Assembly (NCBI GenBank): GCA_050247075.1
Contig: JBFWUW010000009.1
Coordinates: forward strand, 65,638-129,637
DNA from: JBFWUW01 sp050247075
Lineage (GTDB): Bacteria > Planctomycetota > Planctomycetia > Pirellulales > JBFWUW01
Direction: 5' to 3'
DNA length: 64,000 nucleotides
The position numbers and the translations under genes were made by a program. Shown here piece after piece: positions 18,061-26,615 of this stretch. Position 1 is the first letter of the stretch, and each line of letters begins with the position of its first letter. Below the pieces are notes generated by a model. That model did not search any database and was not told the DNA's origin. It saw only the letters and a program-made list of their open reading frames with translations.

Positions 18061-19413
18061 ATGCGCAACTGGCAGCGGACCCTATCTGGCGGACTGGCGC
18101 GACGGGAGTTTCTCGGTGCCGGCCTGCTGGCCGCGGCGGCTGCCTGCCGCCCCCTGTGGGCCGACGAACGGCCCGCGGTTACCAATCCCAGGGCTACGTC
18201 GGGCGATGAGGCGGTGGAACCAGATTGGGACGAGCGGCTGACCGTGACGGTAGGGCCAAAGGCGGCCGACCTGGTGGGCCAAGATCAGCGCGTGATCCAA
18301 GCGGCGGTGGACTATGTGGCACGGCTGGGGGGCGGCACGGTCCAAATTCTGCCGGGCGAATATAAGATGTCCAACGCCGTGCATTTATCGTCGAAAGTGC
18401 GGATTGTCGGCAGCGGCGATGAGACCATCCTGCTGAAGAACCCTTCCATCAGCACCAGTTTGGCGGCGGATAGCGACTGGTACGACCAGGAAATCACGCT
18501 GGAAGACGCCCGAGGTTTTAACGTGGGGGATGGCGTCTGTCTGCGGACCAAGAACCCGCACACTGGCGGCATGGATGTCCTCAAGCGGACGCTGGTGGCC
18601 CGCGCCGGTAACCGCTTCAAGCTCGATCGGGCCTTACGGCACAACTTTTGGCTGGGGCAAGAGAGTACCTGCTCGACGCTCTTTCCGCTTTTGACGGGCG
18701 AGGAGATTGCCGAGGTGGCGATTGAAAACATCGTGCTGGATGGCAACCGCCAGAACAACGCCAATCTCGACGGCAATTATGCGGGTTGCATTTTCTTGCA
18801 GGATTGCAGCCGCTTGAGGATCAGCGGCGTCACGGCGCGCCACTACAATGGCGACGGCATCAGTTGGCAGATCTGCCACGACGTAACGGTGGAGAACTGC
18901 CACAGCCACGGCCATGCCGGCTTGGGCTTGCATCCTGGCTCGGGTTCGCAAAGGCCGGTGATGCGAGGCAACAAGTTGGAAGGGAACGATATCGGCATCT
19001 TCTTTTGCTGGGGAGTCAAGTTCGGCCTGGCCGAGAAAAACACCTGCCGCGGCAATCGCGTGGGGATCTCCATCGGCCATCGCGACACTGACAATCTCAT
19101 CTGCGACAACGACGTGCTGGCCAGCCGCGAGGTGGGCGTGCTGTTTCGGCCGGAACGGGGCCAGCGGTTTGCGCCCCACCGCAACCGTCTGTTGCGCAAC
19201 CGCATTGTCGATAGCGGTCCCGAAAACGGCGTGGCCGTCGATGTGCAAGGCCAAGTGGAGTCGATCCAGATCGCGGAGAATGACATCCGCGAAACCCGCC
19301 AACCGATGGAGCGAACCGGCATCAAGATCGGCCCGCAAACCAACGACATTCAACTGGCCGGCAACCGCATCGAAGGCTTTGCCCTGGCGGTGTCCGACTT
19401 GCGCAAGCAGTAG
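18061..19413 (+). CDS. Tat-exported right-handed beta-helix protein
   Basis: 450 residues. ATG 18061 is preferred because it opens a Tat-type signal, ARREFLGAGLLAAAAA, with the twin Arg at 14-15 and likely cleavage near PLWA. From about residue 85 the protein shows successive beta-helix rungs with repeated N/D/G turns (IQAAVDYVARLGGGTVQI, LRISGVTARHYNGDG, VTVENCHSHGH, IAENDIRETRQ). Such proteins are often polysaccharide lyases, epimerases or glycan-binding proteins; I see no definitive catalytic signature. Expected location is periplasm or surface. It ends 3 bp from the convergent beta-propeller gene with no terminator between them. Confidence 0.85.
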   Translation: MRNWQRTLSGGLARREFLGAGLLAAAAACRPLWADERPAVTNPRATSGDEAVEPDWDERLTVTVGPKAADLVGQDQRVIQAAVDYVARLGGGTVQILPGEYKMSNAVHLSSKVRIVGSGDETILLKNPSISTSLAADSDWYDQEITLEDARGFNVGDGVCLRTKNPHTGGMDVLKRTLVARAGNRFKLDRALRHNFWLGQESTCSTLFPLLTGEEIAEVAIENIVLDGNRQNNANLDGNYAGCIFLQDCSRLRISGVTARHYNGDGISWQICHDVTVENCHSHGHAGLGLHPGSGSQRPVMRGNKLEGNDIGIFFCWGVKFGLAEKNTCRGNRVGISIGHRDTDNLICDNDVLASREVGVLFRPERGQRFAPHRNRLLRNRIVDSGPENGVAVDVQGQVESIQIAENDIRETRQPMERTGIKIGPQTNDIQLAGNRIEGFALAVSDLRKQ

Positions 19414-19416
19414 CGT

Positions 19417-20649
19417 TTACTTGCCAATGGCCTGCAAGTGGTGCGTCGAGCGAATCAGGATCTGTCCGCCGCTGATGGCGGGCGAGGCGTAGCAGTTCTC
19501 GCCCAGGGGGTTTTCGGCGAGGACTTCCAACTGCCGGCCAGGCTTGACGACTTTGGTGATCCCCAGATCGTCGAGGAAATAGACCAACCCGCCGGCGGTG
19601 ACGAGCGACGCGCTGTAATGGCTGCCCAGCCGCTCGGTCCACATTCGTTCGCCCGTTTCCGCCAGAAAACAATTGGCCACGCCGCCATCGGACACGACCA
19701 GAAAGTACTCGCCCACGGCCACCGGCGATGGCACGTAAGAGGCCCCCTTTTGCGTCCGCCAGGCAATGTGGGTGTCGGTGACATTCCCCTCGCCGTCGGG
19801 CCGAATGGCCAGAATATGATGATCGGGAAAACCTGCCGTCATGAACAGCAGCTTGCCGTTGTAGACCATCGAGGCCACGAACTGCTCGGTCGGGCCGTCG
19901 ATCCGCCAGTGCATCGAGCCATCGTGCGGATCGTAGCTGGTGATGCACTTGCTGCCCGACACCAGCATTTGCGTGCGGCCGTCGATCTGACGGATGAGCG
20001 GCGTGACGTAGCTGCGAGTCTTGTGCTCGCGGTCGACCTTCCACAGCGTCTCCCCCGTCTCGCGGCTGAGAGCCACGATATAACTGTCTCCATCGTGGTC
20101 GCCGTTGACGATCAGCTTGTCTTCAAACAACACGGGGCAACTGCTGTAACCGTGAATGCTGCTGAACTTGCCCGGCCGGACCAGCCATCTTTGTTCGCCG
20201 GAAAAATCGTAAGCCGCCACGGCCATTTCGCCCTGATCCAGGAATGTAACGTAGACGAGTTTGCCATCGGTGGCGGGCGTGCCCGACGCGAAGCTATTCA
20301 GGCGGTGCTTTTTCTCCAGCGGCGCATGGACCACGGTTTGTTGCCACAACGGCTGGCCGCTGGCCCGATCGAGGCACAGCAAGGCCCGGTCCTCGGAGTC
20401 CTCCAAGCAGGTCGCCAGGAAAATGCGGTCTTGCCAAACAATCGGCGACCCGTGGCCGCTGCCGGGAATTTCCACCTTCCAGGCGATGTTGTTGCCGGTG
20501 GTGCCGTCCCAGGTGGTGGGGATGTGTTCCTCTTGGCTGCCGCCATCGCCACGCGGGCCGCGCCAGCCAGGCCAATCCTCGGCCGAGACGCTGGCGGCCA
20601 GAAAAGAGAGTGCCGCCCCGGTCAACAACAATCGCCAGATAGGGGTCAT
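19417..20649 (-). CDS. Exported PQQ-like beta-propeller protein
   Basis: 410 residues with a signal peptide (MTPIWRLLLTGAALSFLAASVSA). The mature N-terminus EDWPGWRGPRGDG is the typical opening of planctomycete PQQ-repeat proteins. Several blade motifs follow in the pattern of outer-membrane-assembly BamB-like or quinoprotein propellers (LLCLDRASGQPLWQQ, IVALSRETGETLWKV, CFLAETGERMWTE). The residues of true PQQ dehydrogenases are not evident, so it is more likely a scaffold or binding propeller than an enzyme. It is convergent with the beta-helix gene. Confidence 0.88.
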   Translation of the reverse strand: MTPIWRLLLTGAALSFLAASVSAEDWPGWRGPRGDGGSQEEHIPTTWDGTTGNNIAWKVEIPGSGHGSPIVWQDRIFLATCLEDSEDRALLCLDRASGQPLWQQTVVHAPLEKKHRLNSFASGTPATDGKLVYVTFLDQGEMAVAAYDFSGEQRWLVRPGKFSSIHGYSSCPVLFEDKLIVNGDHDGDSYIVALSRETGETLWKVDREHKTRSYVTPLIRQIDGRTQMLVSGSKCITSYDPHDGSMHWRIDGPTEQFVASMVYNGKLLFMTAGFPDHHILAIRPDGEGNVTDTHIAWRTQKGASYVPSPVAVGEYFLVVSDGGVANCFLAETGERMWTERLGSHYSASLVTAGGLVYFLDDLGITKVVKPGRQLEVLAENPLGENCYASPAISGGQILIRSTHHLQAIGK

Positions 20650-20770
20650 GGGTTGCTCTTTATGAAACGCATCGCTGAAACATCAACGGCGGTTCATGAT
20701 AGCCGGAGCGAGCGGCCAGCGGCAAGTCACCAACGATCCACAGGGCTATCCGTCTGTTTGCTTGGCGCGC

Positions 20771-20817
20771 AAAAAAAGACACGGCCCGCCCAAGACTTGC
20801 GTCTTGGACGGGCCGTG
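20771..20817 (-). terminator. Intrinsic terminator of the Cys-rich gene
   Basis: On the minus strand a stem CACGGCCCGtCCAAGAC pairs with GTCTTGGgCGGGCCGTG (one internal mismatch, 4-nt loop) and runs into TCTTTTTTT. It lies 38 bp after the stop of the Cys-rich gene, a textbook terminator for that gene. Confidence 0.93.
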
Positions 20818-20854
20818 TTGAGTTACCTTGCAATCAAGCTAGACGCTGCGTCCC

Positions 20855-21889
20855 TTAGTTGCGGACGACGCGGCTGGCCTGGATCACGCGGCGGGCAGGC
20901 TTGACCGAAGCCGAAGGATCGGCCATCGGAGCTGGTGGCACTGGGGCAGCGTCACCGGCAGGAGCCGGAGCAGCAACCGGAGCGTGACCACCGCAGCTGC
21001 TGCAGCCCGTGGTGCAGCCCGAGTAGTTGCCGCAGCAACCGTTGTTGCAACCGCAAGAAGGTTCGCAGCAGCAGCTATTGCAGCAGCTGTTGCAGCAGCT
21101 CTTGCAGCACTTCTTGCACTTGAACAGGTCCATCAGGCAGAAGCTCTTGCAGCAGCGCTTCTGGCAGCAGCTATTGCAGCAGCTCGACCCGCAGCAGCAA
21201 GAAGGCTCGCAGCAGCTCGACGCACAGCAGCAGCTAGGTTCGCAGCAGCCACTGTGGCAACCGCAAGAAGGCTCGCAGCAGTTCGACGCACAGCAGCAGC
21301 TAGGTTCGCAGCAGCCGTTGCCGCAGCAACCGCTGTGGCAACCGCAAGACGGCTCGCAGCAGCCGCTATGGCAACCGCAAGAAGGCTCGCAGCAGCTATT
21401 GCAGCAGGTGTTGCAGCAGCACGACTTGTGGCAGCAGAACAGGCTCTTCAAACCACCGAACAGGCTGCAGCATTTCTTCTTGCAGCAGCAAGACGACTGG
21501 CAGCAGCTATTGCAGCCGCAAGAAGGCTCGCAGCAGCTCGAAGCACAGCAGCAGCTAGGCTCGCAGCAGTTCGACGCACAGCAGCAAGAAGGCTCGCAGC
21601 AGCCGCTGTGGCAGCCGCAAGACGGCTCGCAGCAGTTGTTGTGGCAGCAGCCGCTGTTGCAGCCGCAAGACGGCTCGCAGCAGCTAGGAGCACAAGCACA
21701 AGTCGCTTCGCAGCAGCCGCTATGGCAACCGCAGGTCGGCTCGCAGCAGCTGGTGGAGCAGCACGTAGGCTGGCAGCAGCTATTGCAACACCCACCACCC
21801 ATCATCCGGTCGAGCAAGCTCGCGGCAAAGCCCTGGCTACAGAGGCCGGCGCTGACCACGAGGGCCCCGAAAAACAGCTTCCATTTCAT
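20855..21889 (-). CDS. Exported, extremely Cys-rich repeat protein
   Basis: 344 residues from ATG 21889, with aaaggag 9 nt upstream. A signal peptide (MKWKLFFGALVVSAGL..GFAA) is followed by about 270 residues made of short units such as CCEPSCGCHSG, CCEPSCCCAS and CCNSCC. I count 106 Cys in all, about 31% of residues, and about 14 EPSCxC-type units. A Lys-rich interruption (KKKCCSLFGGLKSLF) splits the array. The C-terminus is a Cys-free Ala/Pro tail ending ARRVIQASRVVRN. The pattern recalls keratin-associated or spore-coat proteins and suggests a disulfide-crosslinked surface or wall protein; planctomycete sacculi were long reported to be Cys-rich protein. Metal binding is an alternative. Own promoter region and strong terminator indicate a monocistronic, probably abundant transcript. 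Confidence 0.85.
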   Translation of the reverse strand: MKWKLFFGALVVSAGLCSQGFAASLLDRMMGGGCCNSCCQPTCCSTSCCEPTCGCHSGCCEATCACAPSCCEPSCGCNSGCCHNNCCEPSCGCHSGCCEPSCCCASNCCEPSCCCASSCCEPSCGCNSCCQSSCCCKKKCCSLFGGLKSLFCCHKSCCCNTCCNSCCEPSCGCHSGCCEPSCGCHSGCCGNGCCEPSCCCASNCCEPSCGCHSGCCEPSCCCASSCCEPSCCCGSSCCNSCCQKRCCKSFCLMDLFKCKKCCKSCCNSCCNSCCCEPSCGCNNGCCGNYSGCTTGCSSCGGHAPVAAPAPAGDAAPVPPAPMADPSASVKPARRVIQASRVVRN

Positions 21890-22849
21890 GAGCAACGTCT
21901 CCTTTGCACTGAACTACGCTTGCGAGCGAACCTTCAACCGTCAGCAATCGTGGGCGGGAGCGTCAACCTGAGACGCCGTTTCTGGGAATCCCCGTCATCC
22001 GTGGCATTGAACCCATTGGGGGTTCGCGGCCGGTGTGTCGTTGAAACGATTGCTTTCAGCCAAGGTGCCGTGGGTCGCAACCCGCAGCTCAATCGGTTGT
22101 ACTCGCCAGGGCCGTCGAGCCATTCCATGGCCCGATTTATCCGACGCGGTCCTCTGACGCTCCCTTCTTTCGGTACCGTTGCCGGCACGCGATCCTCCTC
22201 AAGGGACAACTAGCTCATCGGCTAGTCCGATCAACCGCCTTGAGAGCGCCGAAGTAATTTTCCTAAAACGAGTTACGCCGCACGTTGCGTAAACATTACC
22301 GCCTCTAGAAGCTGGGGAAACTTTGCCGGATGCGCGGGTCGGATTTTAACGACTTGCAGATGCGCCGTCCGAACCCAACCAACCCTGTGGGGACTTTGCT
22401 AGTCCGATTTTTTTGTTCCGACACACAGAGGACAAGCGGCTCGCATCGCGGAAATGCCTGCCCGGCTTGAGCGCAAAAAATCGGCAATCGGCGCAACGTG
22501 CGAACGTAAAGGTCAACCCATTTACCGCAGCCCGCAAGGTTGCGCATTACGCGGAGGCACTAGGGTCAAAGTCTTGCCCGAGTTAGCGAAATGCCCAGCG
22601 AACGGGCGCTAGCGCGGGCCGTGCTAGCATAGATCGCCACGGCCGCCTGATACGCGGGCCGATAGCAGTGCGGCAAATCGACCTGGAACAAGAAGGCCGC
22701 AGGGATATCGGTTGGCAGCGCGATACTACTGTCGCCCCTGCCGGTCTTACGACGTTCCCACTTGCGCTGACGGCCCGACCGGGGCTATCCCTTGGAAAAT
22801 CGTCGCAAACCTCAATATTGACAATGTACCGCATTCCGCAGCGAATGCG
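21890..22849. other. Long gene-poor region upstream of the Cys-rich gene
   Basis: 960 bp with only short, unconvincing frames on both strands. It should hold the promoter of the Cys-rich gene near 21890-22200 and the region downstream of the Arg-rich protein gene at 22850. I see no tRNA, riboswitch or strong terminator. Confidence 0.45.
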
Positions 22850-24139
22850 CTATCTGCCACGTCCCCGGCCCCGGCCGCCGCGCGGACGCCTATCACCGCT
22901 GTTGGGGTTGCGTGCCCGCGACTCCATGTTGGCCGCCACGATCATTCCCACGGCCTCTTGCCAGGTCGTGATCGACTTGTGAAGGCTCTTGTCATCGTGG
23001 TCTTGTTCGTCGTCCTGGACGCGGCTATCGGCGGCCAAGCCTTCCTCGTCGGAATCGTCATCGTCGTCGCTACTTGTTGGCCGGGCACGTTCCGCATTGT
23101 CCGCCGAAAGATCGTGCCGCGTGCCGTCACTGGCTGTCCGGCCACCGGTGGACGATTCCGTCCCTTCCTTGCGGCCCCCGCGACGACGCCGGCGGCGGCG
23201 ACGGGGTTTGCGGGCTTCGCCGCTGTCTGGTCCGTCGGTCGAGGTACGTTCGGCTCCCTCAACATCCACCCCCGCGGCCGCGCGGTCGGAATCAAACTCC
23301 ACCCCCTCATCATCCTCCGCGATTTGTGCCCCCGCGGTCGAGGCAGCGACCGATTCGCTGGCCAGATCGGTCTTGGACTCCTCGCGAGTGCGTCGTCCAC
23401 GTCGCCGGCGACGACGCCGGCCGCGGCGTTCACCCCCTTCTTTGCCCCCTTCCGCGGTACCGCTGTCACGTTCGCCGTCCGTCTCGCGAGCGGAAAGCGT
23501 GCCTTCCGATCCTTCCGCTGCCTCGTCTTCGGGCAGCAAATCGTAGTTGCGGTCCAGCCCCGCCGGCGCGATTTCCAAATCGTCCTCGAAGTCGAACCCG
23601 TCGCCGATTGGTTCGGCGGCAACTGGGCGGTCGTCGCGCCGGTCCTGACGCTGCGGCGGAGGCTGGCGGCCGCGGCCACCGTCTCCCCGTCCACGTCCAC
23701 CTTCACCACGGCCTCGGCCTCCATCGCCGCTGCCCGAACGACCACTGCCGGACCTTCCATGGGCAGGCGGGCGCGAGCCGCCTCGTGGCTCGTCCCGATC
23801 GCGACGAGGAGGGCGTTCCCGCGGCGGTACGTCGGAAGGAGCAGAAACCGGGTCCGCGGGTGGAGCGCTAGCGGCGGGCGGCGAAGCCGCGGATGCCGGC
23901 AATGGGGGTGGAATGGAAGCGGCCGGCAATGGGGGGGGCGTCGCGGGAACTTCAATCCCCAGTTCCGACGCCAAGTCGTTCCAGCCGGGAGTGCTGGCCG
24001 GCTTGGCGACGGGCTTGTCCTTGCGAGGAGCGGGTTTCACGGCTGCGGCGGGCTGGGGAGGCGGAACAGCGGGCTTGATCTCGGCCCCCAGTAATTCGGC
24101 CAAGGCATCCCAGTTTTTGGCGGGTTGATTGTCGCTCAT
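22850..24139 (-). CDS. Disordered Arg-rich protein resembling an RNase E-type scaffold
   Basis: 429 residues from ATG 24139 (MSDNQPAKNWDALAELLG). Nearly all of it is low-complexity: Pro/Ala-rich to about 95, then Arg/Gly tracts (GGRGRGEGG) and blocks of consecutive Arg (RGRRRRRRRGRR and RRRRRRRRGG) separated by acidic stretches such as SDDDDDSDEE. Two short copies of a motif W-x-x-L-A-x-x-L-G-x-E lie near residues 9 and 52. A conserved-looking C-terminal helix ITTWQEAVGMIVAANM precedes a final RGG tail. The composition matches RNA-binding, RNase E-like scaffolds, but no catalytic domain is present. RNA binding is inference. Confidence 0.75.
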   Translation of the reverse strand: MSDNQPAKNWDALAELLGAEIKPAVPPPQPAAAVKPAPRKDKPVAKPASTPGWNDLASELGIEVPATPPPLPAASIPPPLPASAASPPAASAPPADPVSAPSDVPPRERPPRRDRDEPRGGSRPPAHGRSGSGRSGSGDGGRGRGEGGRGRGDGGRGRQPPPQRQDRRDDRPVAAEPIGDGFDFEDDLEIAPAGLDRNYDLLPEDEAAEGSEGTLSARETDGERDSGTAEGGKEGGERRGRRRRRRRGRRTREESKTDLASESVAASTAGAQIAEDDEGVEFDSDRAAAGVDVEGAERTSTDGPDSGEARKPRRRRRRRRGGRKEGTESSTGGRTASDGTRHDLSADNAERARPTSSDDDDDSDEEGLAADSRVQDDEQDHDDKSLHKSITTWQEAVGMIVAANMESRARNPNSGDRRPRGGRGRGRGR

Positions 24140-24443
24140 CGAATCTTCGTGCAAGGAGAAATGAATCGCGGGAAGCCGCCACGTCGGGCGAACAGTTCGC
24201 CTGGCGGATCGACCGCAAACAGGTTGCCTGGCGTTGCCAACCGCCGGCCAGCGATTGAATGGCCACTAGCCCATGCAGTATAGCGCTTCGCCAAATGATT
24301 GGGAAGTCGAGTCAATTTCCGGAGTTACGTCGGCCGCGCTGCCCTCCGCCGCACCCGACAAAGTACTCAAAAATGGGGAATCCCTTAGAATGGAATGGAG
24401 TTGGCCGTGCCAGAGTTCAGCTTTTAGTGCATTGCTGACGGCC

Positions 24444-24478
24444 CTCATCTTTTCGCCTTCATCCTTTCGCCTTGCCCC
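24444..24478 (+). repeat. Five heptamers ending exactly at the start codon
   Basis: Read back from the ATG at 24479, five in-register 7-mers fill the leader: ctcatct, tttcgcc, ttcatcc, tttcgcc, ttgcccc. The leader is pyrimidine-rich and holds no Shine-Dalgarno sequence. The same family precedes 25785 and 33781. Confidence 0.75.
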
Positions 24479-25732
24479 ATGCTCGACTCCTCACGTTTGC
24501 CGCAGGCCGTTGAAGAGATTGAAGTTCGCGGCCATATCATTGACAGCCTGATCTTGCCCAAGATCTTGGATCTGATCACCAGCCACGGCGGATCATTCAA
24601 CATCAAACGGATTGCCATCGGCCAGGGCCGGCACGATGCCAGCCACGCCTTGATTGAAGTGCAAGCCGCCGACCCGGCCACGCTGAGTGAGATTCTGGCG
24701 CAGATTGCCGACCACGGCGCGACACCCACCGCCCAGAGCGATGCCCGCCTGGTTGAGGCCGATATCGCCGGTGCGTTTCCGGAAGGCTTTTACAGCACCA
24801 CCAATCAGCGCACCGAGGTTCGACTGGCGGGCCAATGGGTGGAAGTCGCCGGACAGGAAATGGACTGCGGAATCGTCATCGACGGCACCAACAACACGGC
24901 CCGCTGCCTGGCCATGACCGACGTGCGGCTGGGCGACACATTGGTAGTAGGGCACGCGGGCGTGCGCGTCTTTCCCCAAGAACGTGATTCCGATCGGCAC
25001 GGGTTTGAGTTCATGGCCAGCGCGGTCTCCACCGAAAAGCCCAAAGGCGTGGCCATTCGCGAGGTGGCCCGCGAACTTTACCGGGCCAAACACGCCGCCG
25101 GAAAGACCCTGCTGGTGGGCGGGCCGGCGATTGTGCATACCGGCAGTGTTGAGCACTTGTCGCGGTTGATCCGCCTGGGATACATCAATGTGCTGTTTGC
25201 CGGCAACGCGCTGGCCACCCACGATATCGAGCAGTCGCTGTTTGGCACCAGCCTGGGCGTGCGGATGGACCACGGCCTGCCCGTCGAGGCCGGGCACGAG
25301 CATCACCTGCGGGCGATCAACCGCATCCGCCGACTGGGAGGCATTCGCCAGGCGATCGACGCCGGCCAACTCACCGCCGGCATCATGTACGAATGCGTCA
25401 AGAACGATGTCGATTTTCTGCTGGCGGGCAGCATCCGCGACGATGGCCCGTTGCCAGAAGTCATTACCGACACGCTCGACGCCCAGCGGCAAATGCGCGC
25501 CAAGATCCACGATGTCACCTTCTGCCTGATGATCGCCACGACTTTGCACTCCATCGCCGTGGGCAACCTGTTGCCAGCCTGGGTGCACGTCGTCTGCGTC
25601 GATATCAACCCCTCGACCGTCATCAAGCTCAACGACCGCGGCTCCTTCCAAACGGTAGGGCTGGTAACGGATGTCGAGCCATTCTTGCGAGCGTTAGTGC
25701 AAGAGATTGAGGTGTTGGAGAAGGGGAAATAG
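24479..25732 (+). CDS. TIGR00300-family protein, ornithine cyclodeaminase half of AgrE/ArgZ type
   Basis: 417 residues. It matches the LOR/SDH-like TIGR00300 family (EVRGHIIDSLILPKILD, QGRHDASHALIEV, DCGIVIDGTNNTARC). A dinucleotide-binding region lies in LLVGGPAIVHTGSVEHL and INVLFAGNALATHDIE (about 215-265), followed by LAGSIRDDGPLPEV. In cyanobacterial AgrE this is the C-terminal part, which converts ornithine to proline with ammonia release. Here it is a separate protein whose gene is followed 52 bp downstream by a homologue of the other half. The family call is solid. The ornithine cyclodeaminase role is inferred from AgrE; older names call it lysine-oxoglutarate reductase/saccharopine dehydrogenase-like. 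Confidence 0.85.
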   Translation: MLDSSRLPQAVEEIEVRGHIIDSLILPKILDLITSHGGSFNIKRIAIGQGRHDASHALIEVQAADPATLSEILAQIADHGATPTAQSDARLVEADIAGAFPEGFYSTTNQRTEVRLAGQWVEVAGQEMDCGIVIDGTNNTARCLAMTDVRLGDTLVVGHAGVRVFPQERDSDRHGFEFMASAVSTEKPKGVAIREVARELYRAKHAAGKTLLVGGPAIVHTGSVEHLSRLIRLGYINVLFAGNALATHDIEQSLFGTSLGVRMDHGLPVEAGHEHHLRAINRIRRLGGIRQAIDAGQLTAGIMYECVKNDVDFLLAGSIRDDGPLPEVITDTLDAQRQMRAKIHDVTFCLMIATTLHSIAVGNLLPAWVHVVCVDINPSTVIKLNDRGSFQTVGLVTDVEPFLRALVQEIEVLEKGK

Positions 25733-25735
25733 TGT

Positions 25736-25784
25736 TCGGTGTTCGGTGCTCATACCTCAATACCTCATCCTTCTGCCTTTCCTC
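25736..25784 (+). repeat. Seven heptamers ending exactly at the start codon
   Basis: Back from the ATG at 25785 the 7-mers are tcggtgt, tcggtgc, tcatacc, tcaatac, ctcatcc, ttctgcc and tttcctc. They fill the gap between two cooperating genes and match the reverse complement of the array at 9921-10015. Confidence 0.75.
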
Positions 25785-26615
25785 ATGCTTCCTCACATTC
25801 TCATGTGTCCGCCGGATTTCTATGGGATTGAATACGAGATCAATCCTTGGATGAGCCGTGAGCGGCAGGCTGACCGTGAGGTGGCCCAAACACAATGGGT
25901 GGCGTTGCGAGGGGCACTAGAGGAGGCTGGGGCCAAAGTCTCCGCCATGACAGCGGTGGCGGGCCTGCCCGACCTGGTCTTTACGGCCAATGCGGCATTG
26001 ATTTATCGCCAGACAGCCGTTTTGGCCCGCTTTCGTCCCCGTCAGCGGCAAGGAGAAACCGCCTACGACGCCGCCTGGCTGGCCGAGTACGGGTTTGAGA
26101 TTCGCGAAGTGCCCGAGGATGTCTTCTTTGAAGGGGCGGGCGATGCACTGTTTTGCGGTGATACCCTGTTTGCCGGCTATCGCATACGCAGCGACGCCCG
26201 CGGCCATCAACAGATTGGCGAGTTATTAGGGTGCCGGGTGCTGCCACTGGAACTCGTCAACAGCTACTACTACCACCTCGACACCTGCTTTTGCCCCCTC
26301 TCGCCGCAAGAGGCGATTTGGTTTCCCCCCGCCTTTGACGATTACGCCCAGCGGGCCGTGCAGGCGCATGTCCCCAGGCTGATTGAAGTGGAAGAGTCCG
26401 AAGCCCGGCGGTTTGCCTGCAACGCGGTGGTGGTCGGCAAGACCGTTGTGACCAATTCCGGCTGTCCGGCACTGCACGATTCGCTGCGCAAAATCGGCTA
26501 TCTGCCGCGCGAGACGCCGCTGGATGAGTTTGTCAAAGCGGGGGGCAGCGCCAAGTGCCTGACGCTGCGGCTAGACGGCGAGGAAGCGGCGGGCTGGAAG
26601 CAGCCGCGCTGCTAG
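25785..26615 (+). CDS. Arginine dihydrolase-like guanidino hydrolase (amidinotransferase fold)
   Basis: 276 residues from ATG 25785, which starts the conserved strand HILMCPPDFYGIEYEINPWM seen in ArgZ/AgrE. The pentein fold is supported by LPDLVFTANA (Asn69), FEGAGDALF (Glu116, Asp120), the catalytic His164-x-Asp166 in YYYHLDTCF and the nucleophile Cys227 in TNSGCPALHD. The cyanobacterial enzyme hydrolyses arginine to ornithine, CO2 and two ammonia. The preceding gene encodes the partner domain that acts on ornithine, so the two likely form a route from arginine to proline. Dimethylarginine hydrolase or arginine deiminase activity are alternatives. No Shine-Dalgarno precedes the ATG; the heptamer array does. 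Confidence 0.82.
   Translation: MLPHILMCPPDFYGIEYEINPWMSRERQADREVAQTQWVALRGALEEAGAKVSAMTAVAGLPDLVFTANAALIYRQTAVLARFRPRQRQGETAYDAAWLAEYGFEIREVPEDVFFEGAGDALFCGDTLFAGYRIRSDARGHQQIGELLGCRVLPLELVNSYYYHLDTCFCPLSPQEAIWFPPAFDDYAQRAVQAHVPRLIEVEESEARRFACNAVVVGKTVVTNSGCPALHDSLRKIGYLPRETPLDEFVKAGGSAKCLTLRLDGEEAAGWKQPRC

Noticed and set aside
20984..21790. CRISPR-like regular repeats
   Set aside because: The repeats are coding, of variable length and without unique spacers; they encode EPSCxC units.
20984..22213. Long Ala-rich and Gln-rich plus-strand frames
   Set aside because: They are readings of the other strand of the Cys-rich repeat array. The minus strand has a signal peptide, ribosome binding site and terminator in the right places.
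22200..22850. Possible tRNA or riboswitch in the long spacer
   Set aside because: I looked for a T-arm GGTTCRA-type sequence with a matching acceptor stem and for known riboswitch cores and found none.
22712..24094. 460-codon plus-strand frame
   Set aside because: Antisense to the Arg-rich protein, whose low-complexity Arg codons leave the opposite strand free of stops.
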